Of a stretch of DNA of 64,000 bases, positions 1 to 9,094 are shown in pieces. Below the pieces are notes generated by a model. It was not told where the DNA came from and did no database searches. It saw nothing but the letters and a program-made list of their open reading frames with translations. The translations under genes and the position numbers were made by a program. Position 1 is the first letter of the stretch; every line of letters starts with the position of its first letter. The DNA is from Campylobacter concisus (lineage in GTDB: Bacteria > Campylobacterota > Campylobacteria > Campylobacterales > Campylobacteraceae), in contig NZ_CP049263.1 in assembly GCF_003048615.2 (NCBI RefSeq), forward strand, positions 62,001 through 126,000, written 5' to 3'.

Positions 1-2
1 GC

Positions 3-1376
3 GATATGAATTTAGGCGCGCTGGTGGATCTGGGCGCGGATTTTAGCTATCTTTGCGCCGAGCTTGCTAAGCTAAATTTAGCTAGCGAATTTTACCTACG
101 CAAGCGCAAAGTGCTAAAATGCGGTATCTCTGCAACCAAAATAGACGTCGTTTGCGCGGCAAATCCGAGCCAAATTCCGCTTGGCCTCTTAGGCGCTAAA
201 TTTAGCCCGCGTCAAAATTTAAACGGCAAAATTCACGGCGCCGAATTTAGAGCGGATAAGCCCGCCCAAAACCATCCGCGTCCGCGAAATTTCACGCAAA
301 TTTTAGAGCTTATCGAGGGTTCTAGCCTAAGCGCTTTCGTAAAAAAAACGGCAAGCGAAATTTTTAGCGTTATCGCGCAGGCCGAGGCCAAAATCCACGG
401 CACTAGCGCAGAGCAAGTACATTTCCACGAAGTGGGCGCCGCGGACAGCATCGCGGACGTAGTGGGTGCGGCTATTTGCTTGGAGGCCTTGGGTGCGCCG
501 CAAATTTTTGCTTCGCCTATCGAGCTTGGCGGCGGTTTTGCGCACTGCGCTCACGGCAGGCTGACCGTACCGGCGCCTGCGGTTTGCGAAATTTTAAAAG
601 GCGCTCAAGTAAGCCTAGGGCGAGCGAATTTCGAGATGACTACGCCCACAGGAGCGGCTATTTTAAAGGCCTGCGCACTAAATTTAAGGGAACAAGACCG
701 CCGTGAGTCGCCGCGAAATTTTAAAATTTTAAGCACGGGCTACGGCGCTGGCGATAAAGACGTCGCAGATTTTGCCAACGCGCTTCGCGTGATACTTTGC
801 GAAACGAGCGAGGATTTAGGCTTGAGAGATGAGCCAAATTTGAGCGTGCAGATCGGCTATGGCGAGCTTTGCGAGCGGATTTTAATCTCCACTAATATCG
901 ACGACATGGACGCCGAGAGCTTTGCCTTTGCGTGCGATATTTTGCGAGATAGCGGCGCGCTGGACGTATTTAGCAGGTCTATTTTTATGAAAAAGGGGCG
1001 CGCGGGCTTTGAGCTAAACGCGCTGTGCCGCAAGCAGGACGCCGCGCGGATAAAGGGGCTAATTTTCGCGCATACGACGGCGATCGGAGTTAGAGAGTGC
1101 GCCGTGAGGAAAACGGAGCTTGCGCGCGAGTTTTGCGAGGTAGAGACTAAATACGGCAAAATAAGGCTTAAAATTTCGCGCGGCCGAGTTTGCGGTTTTA
1201 ACGCCGAACAAAATTTAACGGACGAAAATTTAGCCCGAAATTACCCCGAAATTTTAAAAATCAAGCCCGAATTCGAGGACTGCAAAAAAGCCGCGCAGAG
1301 ATTTCAAACGACGATCCGCGAGGTTAGAAACGAGACTTTAAAAAAATATGACGAAACTAGAAATTCTAAAAAATGA
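3..1376 (+). CDS. larC: LarC, nickel-pincer cofactor insertase (5' end cut by window)
   Basis: LarC inserts nickel into the pyridinium bis-thiocarboxylate precursor to complete the nickel-pincer nucleotide (NPN) cofactor of LarA-type racemases. The first visible codons read D-M-N-L-G-A-L-V-D-L-G, which is the GDMNLGAL block normally about ten residues into LarC, so the true start lies left of the window and the Met at position 6 is internal. The rest (about 456 residues) includes the HFHEVGAADS and MTTPTGAA blocks and looks complete. It overlaps larE by 29 bp, so the genes are translated together. It is clearly more GC-rich than larE behind it. The family call is firm from conserved blocks. 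Confidence 0.9.
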   Translation, partial: DMNLGALVDLGADFSYLCAELAKLNLASEFYLRKRKVLKCGISATKIDVVCAANPSQIPLGLLGAKFSPRQNLNGKIHGAEFRADKPAQNHPRPRNFTQILELIEGSSLSAFVKKTASEIFSVIAQAEAKIHGTSAEQVHFHEVGAADSIADVVGAAICLEALGAPQIFASPIELGGGFAHCAHGRLTVPAPAVCEILKGAQVSLGRANFEMTTPTGAAILKACALNLREQDRRESPRNFKILSTGYGAGDKDVADFANALRVILCETSEDLGLRDEPNLSVQIGYGELCERILISTNIDDMDAESFAFACDILRDSGALDVFSRSIFMKKGRAGFELNALCRKQDAARIKGLIFAHTTAIGVRECAVRKTELAREFCEVETKYGKIRLKISRGRVCGFNAEQNLTDENLARNYPEILKIKPEFEDCKKAAQRFQTTIREVRNETLKKYDETRNSKK

Positions 1377-2121
1377 TATAAAAAAGCTAGGAAATTTAGC
1401 CGTTGCATTTAGCGGCGGCGTGGATAGCTCACTACTGCTAAAGGTTGCTGCGGACGTGCTTGGCGAAAATGTGCTAGCACTCACGGTAAAATCGCCCTAT
1501 ATGTCTTTGCGCGAGATAGATGAGGCGGTAGAATTTGCTAAATTTTATGGCATCAGGCACGAGGTATTTGAGGTAGGCATCGCTGATGAGATAAAGCTCA
1601 ATCCGCAAAATCGCTGTTATCTTTGCAAAAAAGCAGTTTTTTCAAGGCTTCTTGCTCGTGTAAAAGAGCTTGGATTTACAAATTTGGCTGACGGCACAAA
1701 CAAAGACGATCTTGGCGAATATCGCCCAGGTTTAAAGGCAAAAGAGGAGCTTGGTGTGCTTTCGCCTCTAATAAATTTACGCAAATTTGAGATACGCGAG
1801 CTCTCACGTGAGCTAAATTTAGCAACAGCAGACAAGCCAAGCTACGCATGCTTGCTAACTCGTTTGCCGCATGAAAAAGAGATAAGTGTGAGCGATCTAA
1901 ATTTAGTAGAGGCGGCTGAAAATTTACTGATAAAAAGCGGCTACGCAAATGTGCGAGCAAGGCTTGATGATAAAAAAATGAAACTGCAAATGCCGTTTTC
2001 TAGCATGCAAAGCTTTTTAGACGACGTGAAATTTAAGTCTATCGTTAAGGAGCTAGTTGCACTTGGCGCGGCAGAGGTGACGCTTGATCTAAAGGGGCTT
2101 AGAGAGGATGTTTTGGCATGA
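1348..2121 (+). CDS. larE: LarE, sulfur transferase for NPN cofactor
   Basis: LarE is an ATP pyrophosphatase that adenylates the pyridinium carboxylate and donates sulfur to make the thiocarboxylates. The PP-loop SGGVDSS is at residues 22-28. Cys168 in the KPSYACL block corresponds to the sulfur-donating cysteine. Two further cysteines, C90 and C93 (RCYLCKK), make this a three-cysteine LarE; forms of that kind are thought to hold an Fe-S cluster and act catalytically rather than by sacrificing a cysteine (family knowledge, not visible here). At 257 residues it has usual length. It starts inside larC and its stop overlaps the larB start (ATGA), giving one larC-larE-larB unit. Confidence 0.92.
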   Translation: MTKLEILKNDIKKLGNLAVAFSGGVDSSLLLKVAADVLGENVLALTVKSPYMSLREIDEAVEFAKFYGIRHEVFEVGIADEIKLNPQNRCYLCKKAVFSRLLARVKELGFTNLADGTNKDDLGEYRPGLKAKEELGVLSPLINLRKFEIRELSRELNLATADKPSYACLLTRLPHEKEISVSDLNLVEAAENLLIKSGYANVRARLDDKKMKLQMPFSSMQSFLDDVKFKSIVKELVALGAAEVTLDLKGLREDVLA

Positions 2122-2864
2122 GCGAGGCTGAAATTTTAGAATTTATCGCCAGTATAAAAAATGGCAAGATGAGCGAGCAAGATGCGCTAAAGTATCTAAA
2201 AAACTATCCATTTAATGACATCGGATGTGCTAAGATCGACACTCAGCGTGCTTTACGAAATGGTACTGGTGAGGTGATATATGGGGCAAATAAAACAGAT
2301 GATGAAATTTTGCAAATTGCTAGTGCGATCGGCGAAAAAAATGAAAATATTCTAATCACAAGAACAAATGAGAATGTTTTTGAACGCATACGTGAGATCT
2401 TTCCGCAGGCAGATTTTAATGCTCGTGGCAGGGTGATTAGCGTCAAATTTAAAGAACTAGCACCCACAAAAAGCTACATCTCGATAGTCTCTGCCGGAAC
2501 TGCCGATGGTGCAGTCGTGGAGGAGGCCTATGAGACGGCAAAATTCTTAGGCAACGATGTGAGAAAATTTACCGATGTTGGTGTGGCAGGACTACATAGG
2601 CTGGTCGCAAAGCTCGATGAGATACGTGGTGCAAAGGTCGTCATCGCCGTTGCTGGTATGGAGGGCGCGCTAGCTAGCGTGTTAGCAGGCCTTGTAAGCT
2701 CTCTAGTGATCGCAGTGCCTACCAGCGTGGGATATGGGGCAAATTTTGGCGGAGTTGCGGCACTGCTAGCCATGCTAAATAGCTGTGCAAACGGCGTCAG
2801 CGTCGTAAATATCGACAACGGATACGGTGCTGCGTATAACGCTAGCCTGATAAATCATCTATAA
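2118..2864 (+). CDS. larB: LarB, nicotinic acid adenine dinucleotide carboxylase/hydrolase
   Basis: LarB carboxylates and hydrolyses NaAD to give pyridinium-3,5-dicarboxylate mononucleotide, the first step of NPN synthesis. The C-terminal half is a PurE (AIR carboxylase)-like domain: SAGTADGAVVEEA at about 120-132, VAGMEGALASVLAGL at about 176-190, and a glycine-rich VGYGANFGGVAAL loop. At 248 residues the length is normal. The start overlaps the larE stop by 4 bp. Larger family members carry the same N-terminal helical region. With LarC and LarE it completes the cofactor pathway; the client enzyme LarA is not in the window. Confidence 0.92.
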   Translation: MSEAEILEFIASIKNGKMSEQDALKYLKNYPFNDIGCAKIDTQRALRNGTGEVIYGANKTDDEILQIASAIGEKNENILITRTNENVFERIREIFPQADFNARGRVISVKFKELAPTKSYISIVSAGTADGAVVEEAYETAKFLGNDVRKFTDVGVAGLHRLVAKLDEIRGAKVVIAVAGMEGALASVLAGLVSSLVIAVPTSVGYGANFGGVAALLAMLNSCANGVSVVNIDNGYGAAYNASLINHL

Positions 2865-2915
2865 ATTTATGCTTGCGTAGCGGCGGATAAATGAGCTAAA
2901 TTTAAGGAAAAAACG

Positions 2916-3329
2916 TTGCAAGAGATAAATTTAGGCGATCAAATAAAAACGCAAAGACAAAGCGTACGAACAAGACTAGCCTTTTTAGTCGCGGCTGGCG
3001 TGATCTTGGCGGTCGAAATTTACATCGCAGTTTGCGTAAAGGGCGGCTTCGTGCGCCATTATCTGGGCGATGTTTTGGCGGTTATCTTGCTTTACGCGTT
3101 TGTGAGAGCTATATTTAGCGCGCCGCCATCAAATTTAGCGCTTAAAATTTTTGCCTTTGCGGCAGCTTTGGAACTTGTGCAGTATTTTGGCGTCGTGCAA
3201 ATTCTAGGCGTAGAAAATAAAATTTTAAAAGTAATAATCGGCGGAACGTTTGATTTTACCGACCTGCTCTGCTACGCTGTGGGCTGCGTCCTGGCGAGCG
3301 CTTATGAAAAATTTGAAAGTAAAATTTAG
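2916..3329 (+). CDS. DUF2809-family small membrane protein
   Basis: A 137-residue integral membrane protein of unknown function. Four hydrophobic stretches are visible (about 21-40, 50-66, 73-92, 113-130). The FVRHYLGDVLAVILLYAF block and a later DFTDLLCYAVGC block are the recognisable DUF2809 signatures. TTG at 2916 is taken as the start because AAGGA (2904-2908) lies at the right distance and no upstream ATG fits. It sits between larB and ttdA with short gaps and may belong to the ttd transcript. No function is inferred. Confidence 0.7.
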   Translation: MQEINLGDQIKTQRQSVRTRLAFLVAAGVILAVEIYIAVCVKGGFVRHYLGDVLAVILLYAFVRAIFSAPPSNLALKIFAFAAALELVQYFGVVQILGVENKILKVIIGGTFDFTDLLCYAVGCVLASAYEKFESKI

Positions 3330-3342
3330 CAAAGGAGAGGCG

Positions 3343-4243
3343 ATGGATAAAGAAAAAGCCGTGCAAAAGATGACTGAGGTCATGGCGAAATTCGTCGGCT
3401 ACACGGGCAAGGTGCTGCCAGACGACATGACGGCGAAGCTGCACGAGCTCGCTGAGCGTGAAACGCAACCACTGGCAAAAGAGATCTATAAAACGATGTT
3501 TGAAAACCAGCGCCTTGCAAAGCAGCTAGACCGCCCGTCCTGTCAGGATACGGGCGTGATCCAGTTTTTCGTCCGTTACGGCGCAAATTTTCCGCTAATT
3601 GGCGAGCTTGAGGAGCTGCTACGAGAGGCGGTGCTGCAAGCGACTCGTGAAGCCCCCACTTCGCCATAACAGTGTCGAGACGTTTTACGAGTACAACACC
3701 GGCAAAAACGTCGGCAAGGGCACGCCGAGCGTATTTTGGGAGATCGTGCCAAATAGCAGCGAGTGCGAGATACACACCTATATGGCGGGCGGTGGCTGTA
3801 GTCTGCTAGGTAAGGCAACCGTACTGATGCCCGGCATGGGCTACGAGGGAGTCGTGAAATTCGTCATGGACATAATGACCAGCTACGGCATAAACGCCTG
3901 TCCGCCGCTATTAGTGGGCGTTGGCGTGGGGACTTCGATCGACGTGGCATCCTTGCTATCTAAAAAGGCGCTGATGAGACCGCTTGGCTCTAAAAATTCA
4001 AACGAACGTGCCGCATTAATTGAAAAGTTGCTAGAAGATGGCATAAATAAAATAGGTCTGGGCCCACAAGGCATGAGTGGTGCAAGCTCCGTGATGGGCA
4101 TACATATCGAAAACTGCGCCCGCCATCCAAGCGTCATAGCCGTTGCTGTAAACGTGGGCTGCTGGTCGCACCGCAAAGGGCATATCGTCTGGGACGCTGA
4201 TCTAAATTTTGACGTAAAATCGCACAAGGAGTTTGCGCTATGA
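3343..4243 (+). pseudogene. ttdA: L(+)-tartrate dehydratase alpha subunit, frameshifted
   Basis: The class I hydro-lyase alpha subunit (TtdA), which with TtdB dehydrates L-tartrate to oxaloacetate using a [4Fe-4S] cluster. ATG 3343 follows AAGGAG (3332-3337). The first frame runs to RPSCQDTG and LREAVLQATREAP, then reads into a stop at 3669. The next frame resumes with LRHNSVETF, the exact continuation, and runs through the MAGGGC, GPQGMSGASSVMG and WSHRKGH blocks. Removing one C from the CCCCC run at 3653-3657 restores a full-length protein of about 299 residues. It may be a real mutation or a homopolymer sequencing error. The partner ttdB is cut short just downstream, so the enzyme is probably lost either way. 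Confidence 0.85.
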
Positions 4244-4338
4244 GTAAGAAAATTTTAACCACGCCTATAAGCGCCGAGGATCTTTCAAATATCAAAATCG
4301 GCGATGTGATCTATCTAACGGGGCACATCAGTTTGTAG
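4240..4338 (+). pseudogene. ttdB: Truncated 5' end of tartrate dehydratase beta subunit
   Basis: The start codon overlaps the ttdA stop (ATGA), the standard ttdAB arrangement. About 30 residues match the TtdB N-terminus ([10 protein letters not shown], then IGDVIYLTG). After GHI the reading frame hits TAG at 4336 and the following DNA is unrelated, so about 85% of the gene is missing. The junction near 4329 marks the left edge of foreign or rearranged DNA. Confidence 0.85.
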
Positions 4339-4643
4339 ATTTGGCTAGCACACAAAGAGAGCTAGCAGATGAATTAGGAGCTAAGTTTTTAGAATTTTGT
4401 AGTTCATACCTAAATTAAAAATGTGTTATTGCCAAAAGTGAATTTACTTACCAAGAATCTTTTTTGCCAGCAAGCCTAACTATCGAAGCCTACACTAAAA
4501 AACCGACTGCTAACACAACAATGGTAGATGCGTACATTGGTAATGTGCATTTTAGGTTAAATTATGATTATGTATATGAAGAGTATGATGATGATCATTT
4601 TAAAGATGAATATGCGTATCAATATCTTGACTTTCAAATATAA
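4329..4643 (+). pseudogene. Unrecognised gene remnant with in-frame stop
   Basis: From the ttdB break one frame stays open apart from a TAA at 4416-4418. The first part reads [19 protein letters not shown]. The second, of about 74 codons, includes AYTKKPTANTTMVDAYIG and an acidic EEYDDDHFKDEY stretch, ending at TAA 4641. There is no start codon or ribosome site. It looks like the tail of a displaced gene. I do not recognise the family. Confidence 0.35.
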
Positions 4644-4656
4644 CAAGTGCTATAAT
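4627..4656 (+). promoter_or_regulatory. Strong sigma-70-type promoter
   Basis: TTGACT at 4627-4632 and TATAAT at 4651-4656 are separated by 18 bp, with TGC directly before the -10 box. This is a much more canonical -35/-10 pair than Campylobacter promoters usually show. It points at the transposase fragment and the transporter genes behind it, so it probably drives the Firmicutes-like operon. Confidence 0.6.
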
Positions 4657-4692
4657 ACAATCAAGTTACATTTAAAGAAATGAGGGTAAATC

Positions 4693-4995
4693 ATGGCAAA
4701 CGGAGATTATGAAGTAACTCATAATAGGATTCTTAATAGTGTAAAGAAAAAATATCATTCATACAAAGGTAAAGTAGGCAAGATTGCTGATAATATAATA
4801 GACAGAAATTTTAAAGCTGATAAGCCGTTACAAAAATGGAGTACTGATGTATCTCAATTTAACTTTTCATGGAGTAAATGCAACATTTCACCAATACTTG
4901 ATATGTATACAAATGAAATAATCTCTTATGACTTATCCTTAAGTCCTAATTTAGAGCAAATATCTAAAAAAATTTTGTTAACTTCTTTATATTGA
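4693..4995 (+). pseudogene. IS3-family transposase (OrfB) fragment
   Basis: About 100 residues of an IS150/IS3-type DDE transposase. A helical linker (KYHSYKGKVGKIADN, NIIDRNFKADKPLQKW) is followed by the start of the rve catalytic core, STDVSQF, holding the first catalytic Asp. The match stops after SLSPNLEQISKK; the second Asp and the Glu are missing, as is the N-terminal HTH. The sequence style is Firmicutes-like (Clostridia or Peptoniphilaceae, by memory), matching the five genes behind it. It is probably what is left of the element that brought them in. Confidence 0.75.
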
Positions 4996-5047
4996 GGATA
5001 GGAGACTATATAAAAGATTTTTACTATTAATTAGAAAGAGTGGATAA

Positions 5048-6070
5048 ATGGGGAAAGGTTTCTTTAAGAATAAAAAATTATGCATATTGGTTCTCTTTGT
5101 ATTGCTATTGCTTTTAATACTAACTTGTATTTGTTTAGGAAGATATCAGGTTAGCCCCTATAAAGCATTTATGATTATATACAAAACAATAACCGGAGAT
5201 GTTAGCGGCTTAGATGTACATGAAACTAGTGTAGTAATTGACATAAGACTACCTAGAATACTTATGGGAGTTTTAGTAGGTGCAGGGCTATCACTGGCAG
5301 GAGCAGCATATCAAACTGTTTTTTCAAACCCTTTAGTTAGCCCGGACTTACTAGGGGTGTCTTCAGGAGCAGGTTTTGGGGCGGCTTTATCTATATTATT
5401 ATCCCTAGACATGATAGTGACTCAGCATGTTTCTTTGCTTCTGGGGCTTTTAGCAGTTTATATAGTTTTAAACCTATCCAGAGTAAAAAAACGAACAGAT
5501 TTGTATGTGTTAGTTTTATCCGGAGTAATTGTAAAGTCACTATTTGATGCTTCAATATCATTTATTAAATATATAGCAGATCCGGAAGATAAGCTTCCAA
5601 CTATCACTATGTGGTTGCTGGGAAGTTTAGCAAGTGTATCCTATAGAGATCTTGTTATTTGTTCAATAATAATAATACCTTGTATTTTCGGCTTCTTTCT
5701 ATTAAGGTGGAAATTGAATCTTTTATCTCTAGATTCTGATGAGGCTAGGTCTTTAGGAATTAATGTAAAAAAATTACGTATTGTGGTTATCTTACTCTCA
5801 ACATTGATAACTGCAACTACAGTTTCTGTATGTGGAATTATAGGATGGATAGGTTTAATAATTCCCCATTTGGCGAGAATGGTTATCGGAAATGATAATA
5901 GGTATCTTATTCCAACTTGTTGTGTTATGGGAGCAATTTATTTATTAATGATAGATACCCTTTCAAGAGCAGCTACAAGCAATGAAATTCCCATTTCAAT
6001 ATTAACAGCATTTATAGGTGCGCCATTATTCATAACTATACTTAGAAAGAATTCGGGAGAAAGAAGATGA
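5048..6070 (+). CDS. FecCD-family iron-complex ABC transporter permease
   Basis: A 340-residue inner-membrane permease of the BtuC/FecCD family, importing iron-siderophore, heme or corrinoid complexes. The N-terminal helix (about 9-28) is followed by RLPRILMGVLVGAGLSLAG and a VSPDLLGVSSGAGFGAA block, both typical of the family, and then eight to nine further helices. GIIGWIGLIIPHLARM near 265-280 is the conserved loop that contacts the ATPase. Only one permease gene is present, so it should act as a homodimer. The stop overlaps the ATPase start by ATGA. Codon use differs from the Campylobacter genes around it. Confidence 0.9.
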   Translation: MGKGFFKNKKLCILVLFVLLLLLILTCICLGRYQVSPYKAFMIIYKTITGDVSGLDVHETSVVIDIRLPRILMGVLVGAGLSLAGAAYQTVFSNPLVSPDLLGVSSGAGFGAALSILLSLDMIVTQHVSLLLGLLAVYIVLNLSRVKKRTDLYVLVLSGVIVKSLFDASISFIKYIADPEDKLPTITMWLLGSLASVSYRDLVICSIIIIPCIFGFFLLRWKLNLLSLDSDEARSLGINVKKLRIVVILLSTLITATTVSVCGIIGWIGLIIPHLARMVIGNDNRYLIPTCCVMGAIYLLMIDTLSRAATSNEIPISILTAFIGAPLFITILRKNSGERR

Positions 6071-6852
6071 TACTCCAAGTTAAAAAAGGTACTTTTTCAT
6101 ATGACAAGAGAAAAATTTTAAAAGATATTTCATTTGATTTAAAAGAAGAAGAAGTAATGTCCATTCTTGGACCCAATGGGGTGGGTAAAACTACTTTCTT
6201 AAGGTGTCTTATGGGATTTTTAAAATGGGACACGGGAAAAGCCTTATTGTTCGGCAAAGATATAAATGAATATGCAGAAAAAGAATTATGGGAAAACTTA
6301 AGTTATGTTCCTCAAGTTAAGAAAAGTGTGTTTAGTTATGGGGTTTTAGAAATGGTTGTGATGGGTTTAGACAAGGAAAACAGTTTTTTCCATATCCCTA
6401 CGAAGGAAGATTATGATAAAGCTTATGAAACTTTAAAAGAATTAGGAGTTGAAAAGCTATCAAATAGATACTGTGATGAGCTATCCGGAGGAGAGCTTCA
6501 AATGGTTATGATTGCGAGAGCTCTTGTTTCTAATCCAAAACTTCTTATTTTAGATGAACCGGAGTCAAACCTGGATATGAAGAATCAAATTAGAATCATA
6601 GAGGCAATTAAACATATAAATGTAAATAAAAAATCTGCTTGCATAATAAACACTCATTTTCCTAGTCATGCATTGCAGATATCTGACAAAACTTTGTTTA
6701 TCGGTAGTGACTACAAAACAACCTTTGATGAAAGTTCGAAAGCCATTACTGAAGATAACTTACAAAAGTATTTTCAGATCAAAGCTAAAATTTTAATTTT
6801 TCAAGCAGAAGAAGTTGAATACAAAACAGTTGCACCTTATAAAGCCATATAG
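6067..6852 (+). CDS. ABC transporter ATP-binding protein (FecE type)
   Basis: The 261-residue ATPase partner of the permease. Walker A GPNGVGKT lies at residues 38-45, the Q-loop at VPQ, the signature LSGGELQ at about 140, Walker B LLILDEPESNLD at about 160, and the switch His in INTHFPSHALQ. A C-terminal extension of some 40 residues after the core is unassigned. It overlaps the permease by 4 bp and is followed 23 bp later by the aldo/keto reductase, whose strong AAGGAGG site points to one mRNA. Confidence 0.9.
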   Translation: MILQVKKGTFSYDKRKILKDISFDLKEEEVMSILGPNGVGKTTFLRCLMGFLKWDTGKALLFGKDINEYAEKELWENLSYVPQVKKSVFSYGVLEMVVMGLDKENSFFHIPTKEDYDKAYETLKELGVEKLSNRYCDELSGGELQMVMIARALVSNPKLLILDEPESNLDMKNQIRIIEAIKHINVNKKSACIINTHFPSHALQISDKTLFIGSDYKTTFDESSKAITEDNLQKYFQIKAKILIFQAEEVEYKTVAPYKAI

Positions 6853-6875
6853 AACTGTTAGAAGGAGGTTAATGA

Positions 6876-7823
6876 ATGGAATATAGAAAATTAGGATCTA
6901 CAGGCATACAAATTTCAAGAATATCTATGGGAAGTCATCACTTAAAGAATCCCCAAGATATAGATAAACATGCAGAAAATTTCTTCTATGCATATAAACA
7001 AGGAATAAATTTCTTTGAAACCGGCGATACTTATGGAAACAATTGTTCAGAACTTATATTAGGTGCAGCCATAAAAGAAATGAAGAAGCATAAAAAACCA
7101 TTTTATATTATGTCAAAGACACATGCCGGAGATTCTAAAACATTTCGAAAAAATCTTGAAAATTCTTTGAAGAATTTAGGAATAAGTTGTATTGACTCCT
7201 TTACTTGTCTTTGGGGTGTAAAATCTTTTGAAGAATGGAGAGGAGCTAAAAACTATGGAGCTATAAGAGAGATGGAAAAAGCAAGAGAAGAAGGACTTAT
7301 TAAGCATATTACTTTTTCTTCACACTTACAAAATAAAGAACTAATTGAGATGATTGGGGAGTATAAATTTGATTATAGTTTACAGGGCTTTAATATAATT
7401 AATTCCAAATACAGATTAAAAGGAATAATGAAGACTCATGAAAAAGATATAGGGACAATAGCTATGAATCCGCTGGCAACAGGAGACTTGTTGCTTTATG
7501 AAGATATATTTAACGCTATTCGTATAAAAGAAGACCAAACTTTGGTTCAAGCGGCATATGCATATATTCTGTCCTTTCCTTTTATAGATTCTGTACTGGG
7601 AACCTTTAATTCAAAAGATGAAATTAATGAAGCTATTAAAACCCTATATCAAGAACCTTACTCTGCTAAAGAAAGGAGTGAACAAGAAGGAAAATTAAAA
7701 GAAAGAATTAATCAAGTTGATTTAGAAAGAAAGATAGAAGTTGGCAAAGCTCTTAGACAAAGACCTCATATATTAAGAGAAGAAGTTGCAGATTTGTTTG
7801 GAGTTTATCCACTAAGTGTATAA
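6876..7823 (+). CDS. Aldo/keto reductase family protein
   Basis: A 315-residue (alpha/beta)8-barrel NAD(P)H oxidoreductase. The start RKLGSTGIQISRISMG, the catalytic-type Asp and Tyr in TGDTYGNN and the Lys in MSKTHAG are visible. Where the tetrad His normally sits (YLLH), this protein has FTCLWG, so that His is absent or displaced. The C-terminal 60 residues (ERKIEVGKALRQRP and after) extend past the usual barrel, and no ferredoxin-type cysteine cluster is seen. Start ATG 6876 follows GAAGGAGG. Lying between the ATPase and binding-protein genes, it may reduce or release the imported ligand; that is inference. Confidence 0.8.
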   Translation: MEYRKLGSTGIQISRISMGSHHLKNPQDIDKHAENFFYAYKQGINFFETGDTYGNNCSELILGAAIKEMKKHKKPFYIMSKTHAGDSKTFRKNLENSLKNLGISCIDSFTCLWGVKSFEEWRGAKNYGAIREMEKAREEGLIKHITFSSHLQNKELIEMIGEYKFDYSLQGFNIINSKYRLKGIMKTHEKDIGTIAMNPLATGDLLLYEDIFNAIRIKEDQTLVQAAYAYILSFPFIDSVLGTFNSKDEINEAIKTLYQEPYSAKERSEQEGKLKERINQVDLERKIEVGKALRQRPHILREEVADLFGVYPLSV

Positions 7824-7840
7824 TTTTCAAAGGAGGAAAA

Positions 7841-8950
7841 ATGAAAAGAAGGATTAGTTTATTATTATTTTTAGTACTAGCATTAATTTTAAATGCTTGT
7901 GACGGCAGCTCTCAAAGTAATAAAAATGAAATCAGTGAAAACAAGGAAAAAGAAGCTAGTCAAGTGCGAGAAGTTAAAGAGGTAAAAGAAAGCGAATACT
8001 CGGTTACTGATGTTAGAGGAAAAACGATTAAATTTGAAAAAACACCGGAAAGAATTGCAACGGTGGACAAGCCTCTTCCGTCTATAATATATGCAATTGA
8101 TGGAAAGACAGATAAAATTGTAGGATGCAACCCATCTTCTATTAAAGCTTTTGAAGAAAGTGTTTTAAAAAACATGTATCCACAACTAGCTAATGCGAAT
8201 ACTAAATGGTGTTCAAAAGACTCAGTTGTTAACGTGGAAGAGTTATTGAAGCTAAAACCGGATGTAGTGTTTATTTATTCGAATATTGAGAAAGAAATTG
8301 AAAAAATGGAAGCTGCAGGACTTAAGGTAGTAGCTTTAAAGAGGGCAGAATTTGACAGTATAAAAGAAAATATAAAAATGATATCTGAAGTACTTCAAAA
8401 GAAAGAACGTGGCGACTTATTAGTTGAATATATGGACAAAGGAATTAATGAAGTAACATCAAAGTTAGCTGAAATAAAAGATGAAGATAAACCAAAAGTT
8501 ATAGAGTTTTATAGTGACATGAAAATAGCTGTAAAAACATACGACCATTGGATGAAACCAAGTGGAGCCTATAATCCGGCCCACGAGCTTAAGGGTAAAT
8601 TGGCTGAAGTGGACATGGAGCAGATGATTGTATGGAACCCTGATATCATTTATTTAGGAAATCATTCAGACTTAATGCCGGAAGACTTTATTGAAAATAA
8701 GCAGGAAGGTAGAGACTGGTCAACAATTAAAGCTGTAGCTAACAAACAAGTATACAAAATTCCTATAGGTGTTTATAGGTGGGATCCTCCTGGGGTTGAA
8801 ACTCCGCTTACAGTTAAATGGGCTGCAAAAATACAGTATCCACAATTGTTTTCAGATATGGACATGGAAGTAGAGTTAAAGAATTTCTTTGAATATGTAT
8901 ATGATTACAAATTATCAGATGATGAAGTTGCTACAATATTGAGGAAGTAG
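7841..8950 (+). CDS. FecB/BtuF-type substrate-binding lipoprotein
   Basis: The 369-residue extracytoplasmic binding protein of the transporter. A lipoprotein signal ends in the lipobox LNAC at about residue 20. A Lys/Glu-rich linker and then the periplasmic binding domain follow, with DVRGKTIKFEKTPERIAT at its start and VEELLKLKPDVVF in the middle. The site AAAGGAGG lies just before ATG 7841. Because Gram-positive and Gram-negative lipoproteins share the lipobox, it could still be lipidated here. The ligand cannot be read from sequence; iron-siderophore, heme or another metal chelate is the family range. Confidence 0.88.
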   Translation: MKRRISLLLFLVLALILNACDGSSQSNKNEISENKEKEASQVREVKEVKESEYSVTDVRGKTIKFEKTPERIATVDKPLPSIIYAIDGKTDKIVGCNPSSIKAFEESVLKNMYPQLANANTKWCSKDSVVNVEELLKLKPDVVFIYSNIEKEIEKMEAAGLKVVALKRAEFDSIKENIKMISEVLQKKERGDLLVEYMDKGINEVTSKLAEIKDEDKPKVIEFYSDMKIAVKTYDHWMKPSGAYNPAHELKGKLAEVDMEQMIVWNPDIIYLGNHSDLMPEDFIENKQEGRDWSTIKAVANKQVYKIPIGVYRWDPPGVETPLTVKWAAKIQYPQLFSDMDMEVELKNFFEYVYDYKLSDDEVATILRK

Positions 8951-9094
8951 TTTTAACAAGAAAGGAAGAAACATGGATAAATAAAAGTATTAGAAATATG
9001 ATTACAAATTATCAGATGATGAAGTTGCTACAATATTGAGGAAGTAGTTTTAACAAGAAAGGAAGAAACATGGATAAAATAAAAGTATTAGAAA
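8901..9094 (+). repeat. 97-bp tandem duplication across a gene junction
   Basis: Two head-to-tail copies (8901-8997 and 8998-9094) cover the last 17 codons of the binding protein, its stop, the ribosome site and the first codons of the next gene. They look identical except that copy 1 lacks one A after ATGGATAAA, so its start codon runs straight into TAA. Copy 2 keeps the working start at 9070. Confidence 0.9.

Noticed and set aside
3650-3660. Programmed frameshift in ttdA
   Set aside because: TtdA is not known to need one, and the truncated ttdB next to it points to a decaying operon or a read error.
3250-3669. Start of the tartrate dehydratase alpha subunit at 3250
   Set aside because: The extra codons overlap the DUF2809 gene. 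ATG 3343 has a proper AAGGAG and matches the TtdA N-terminus.
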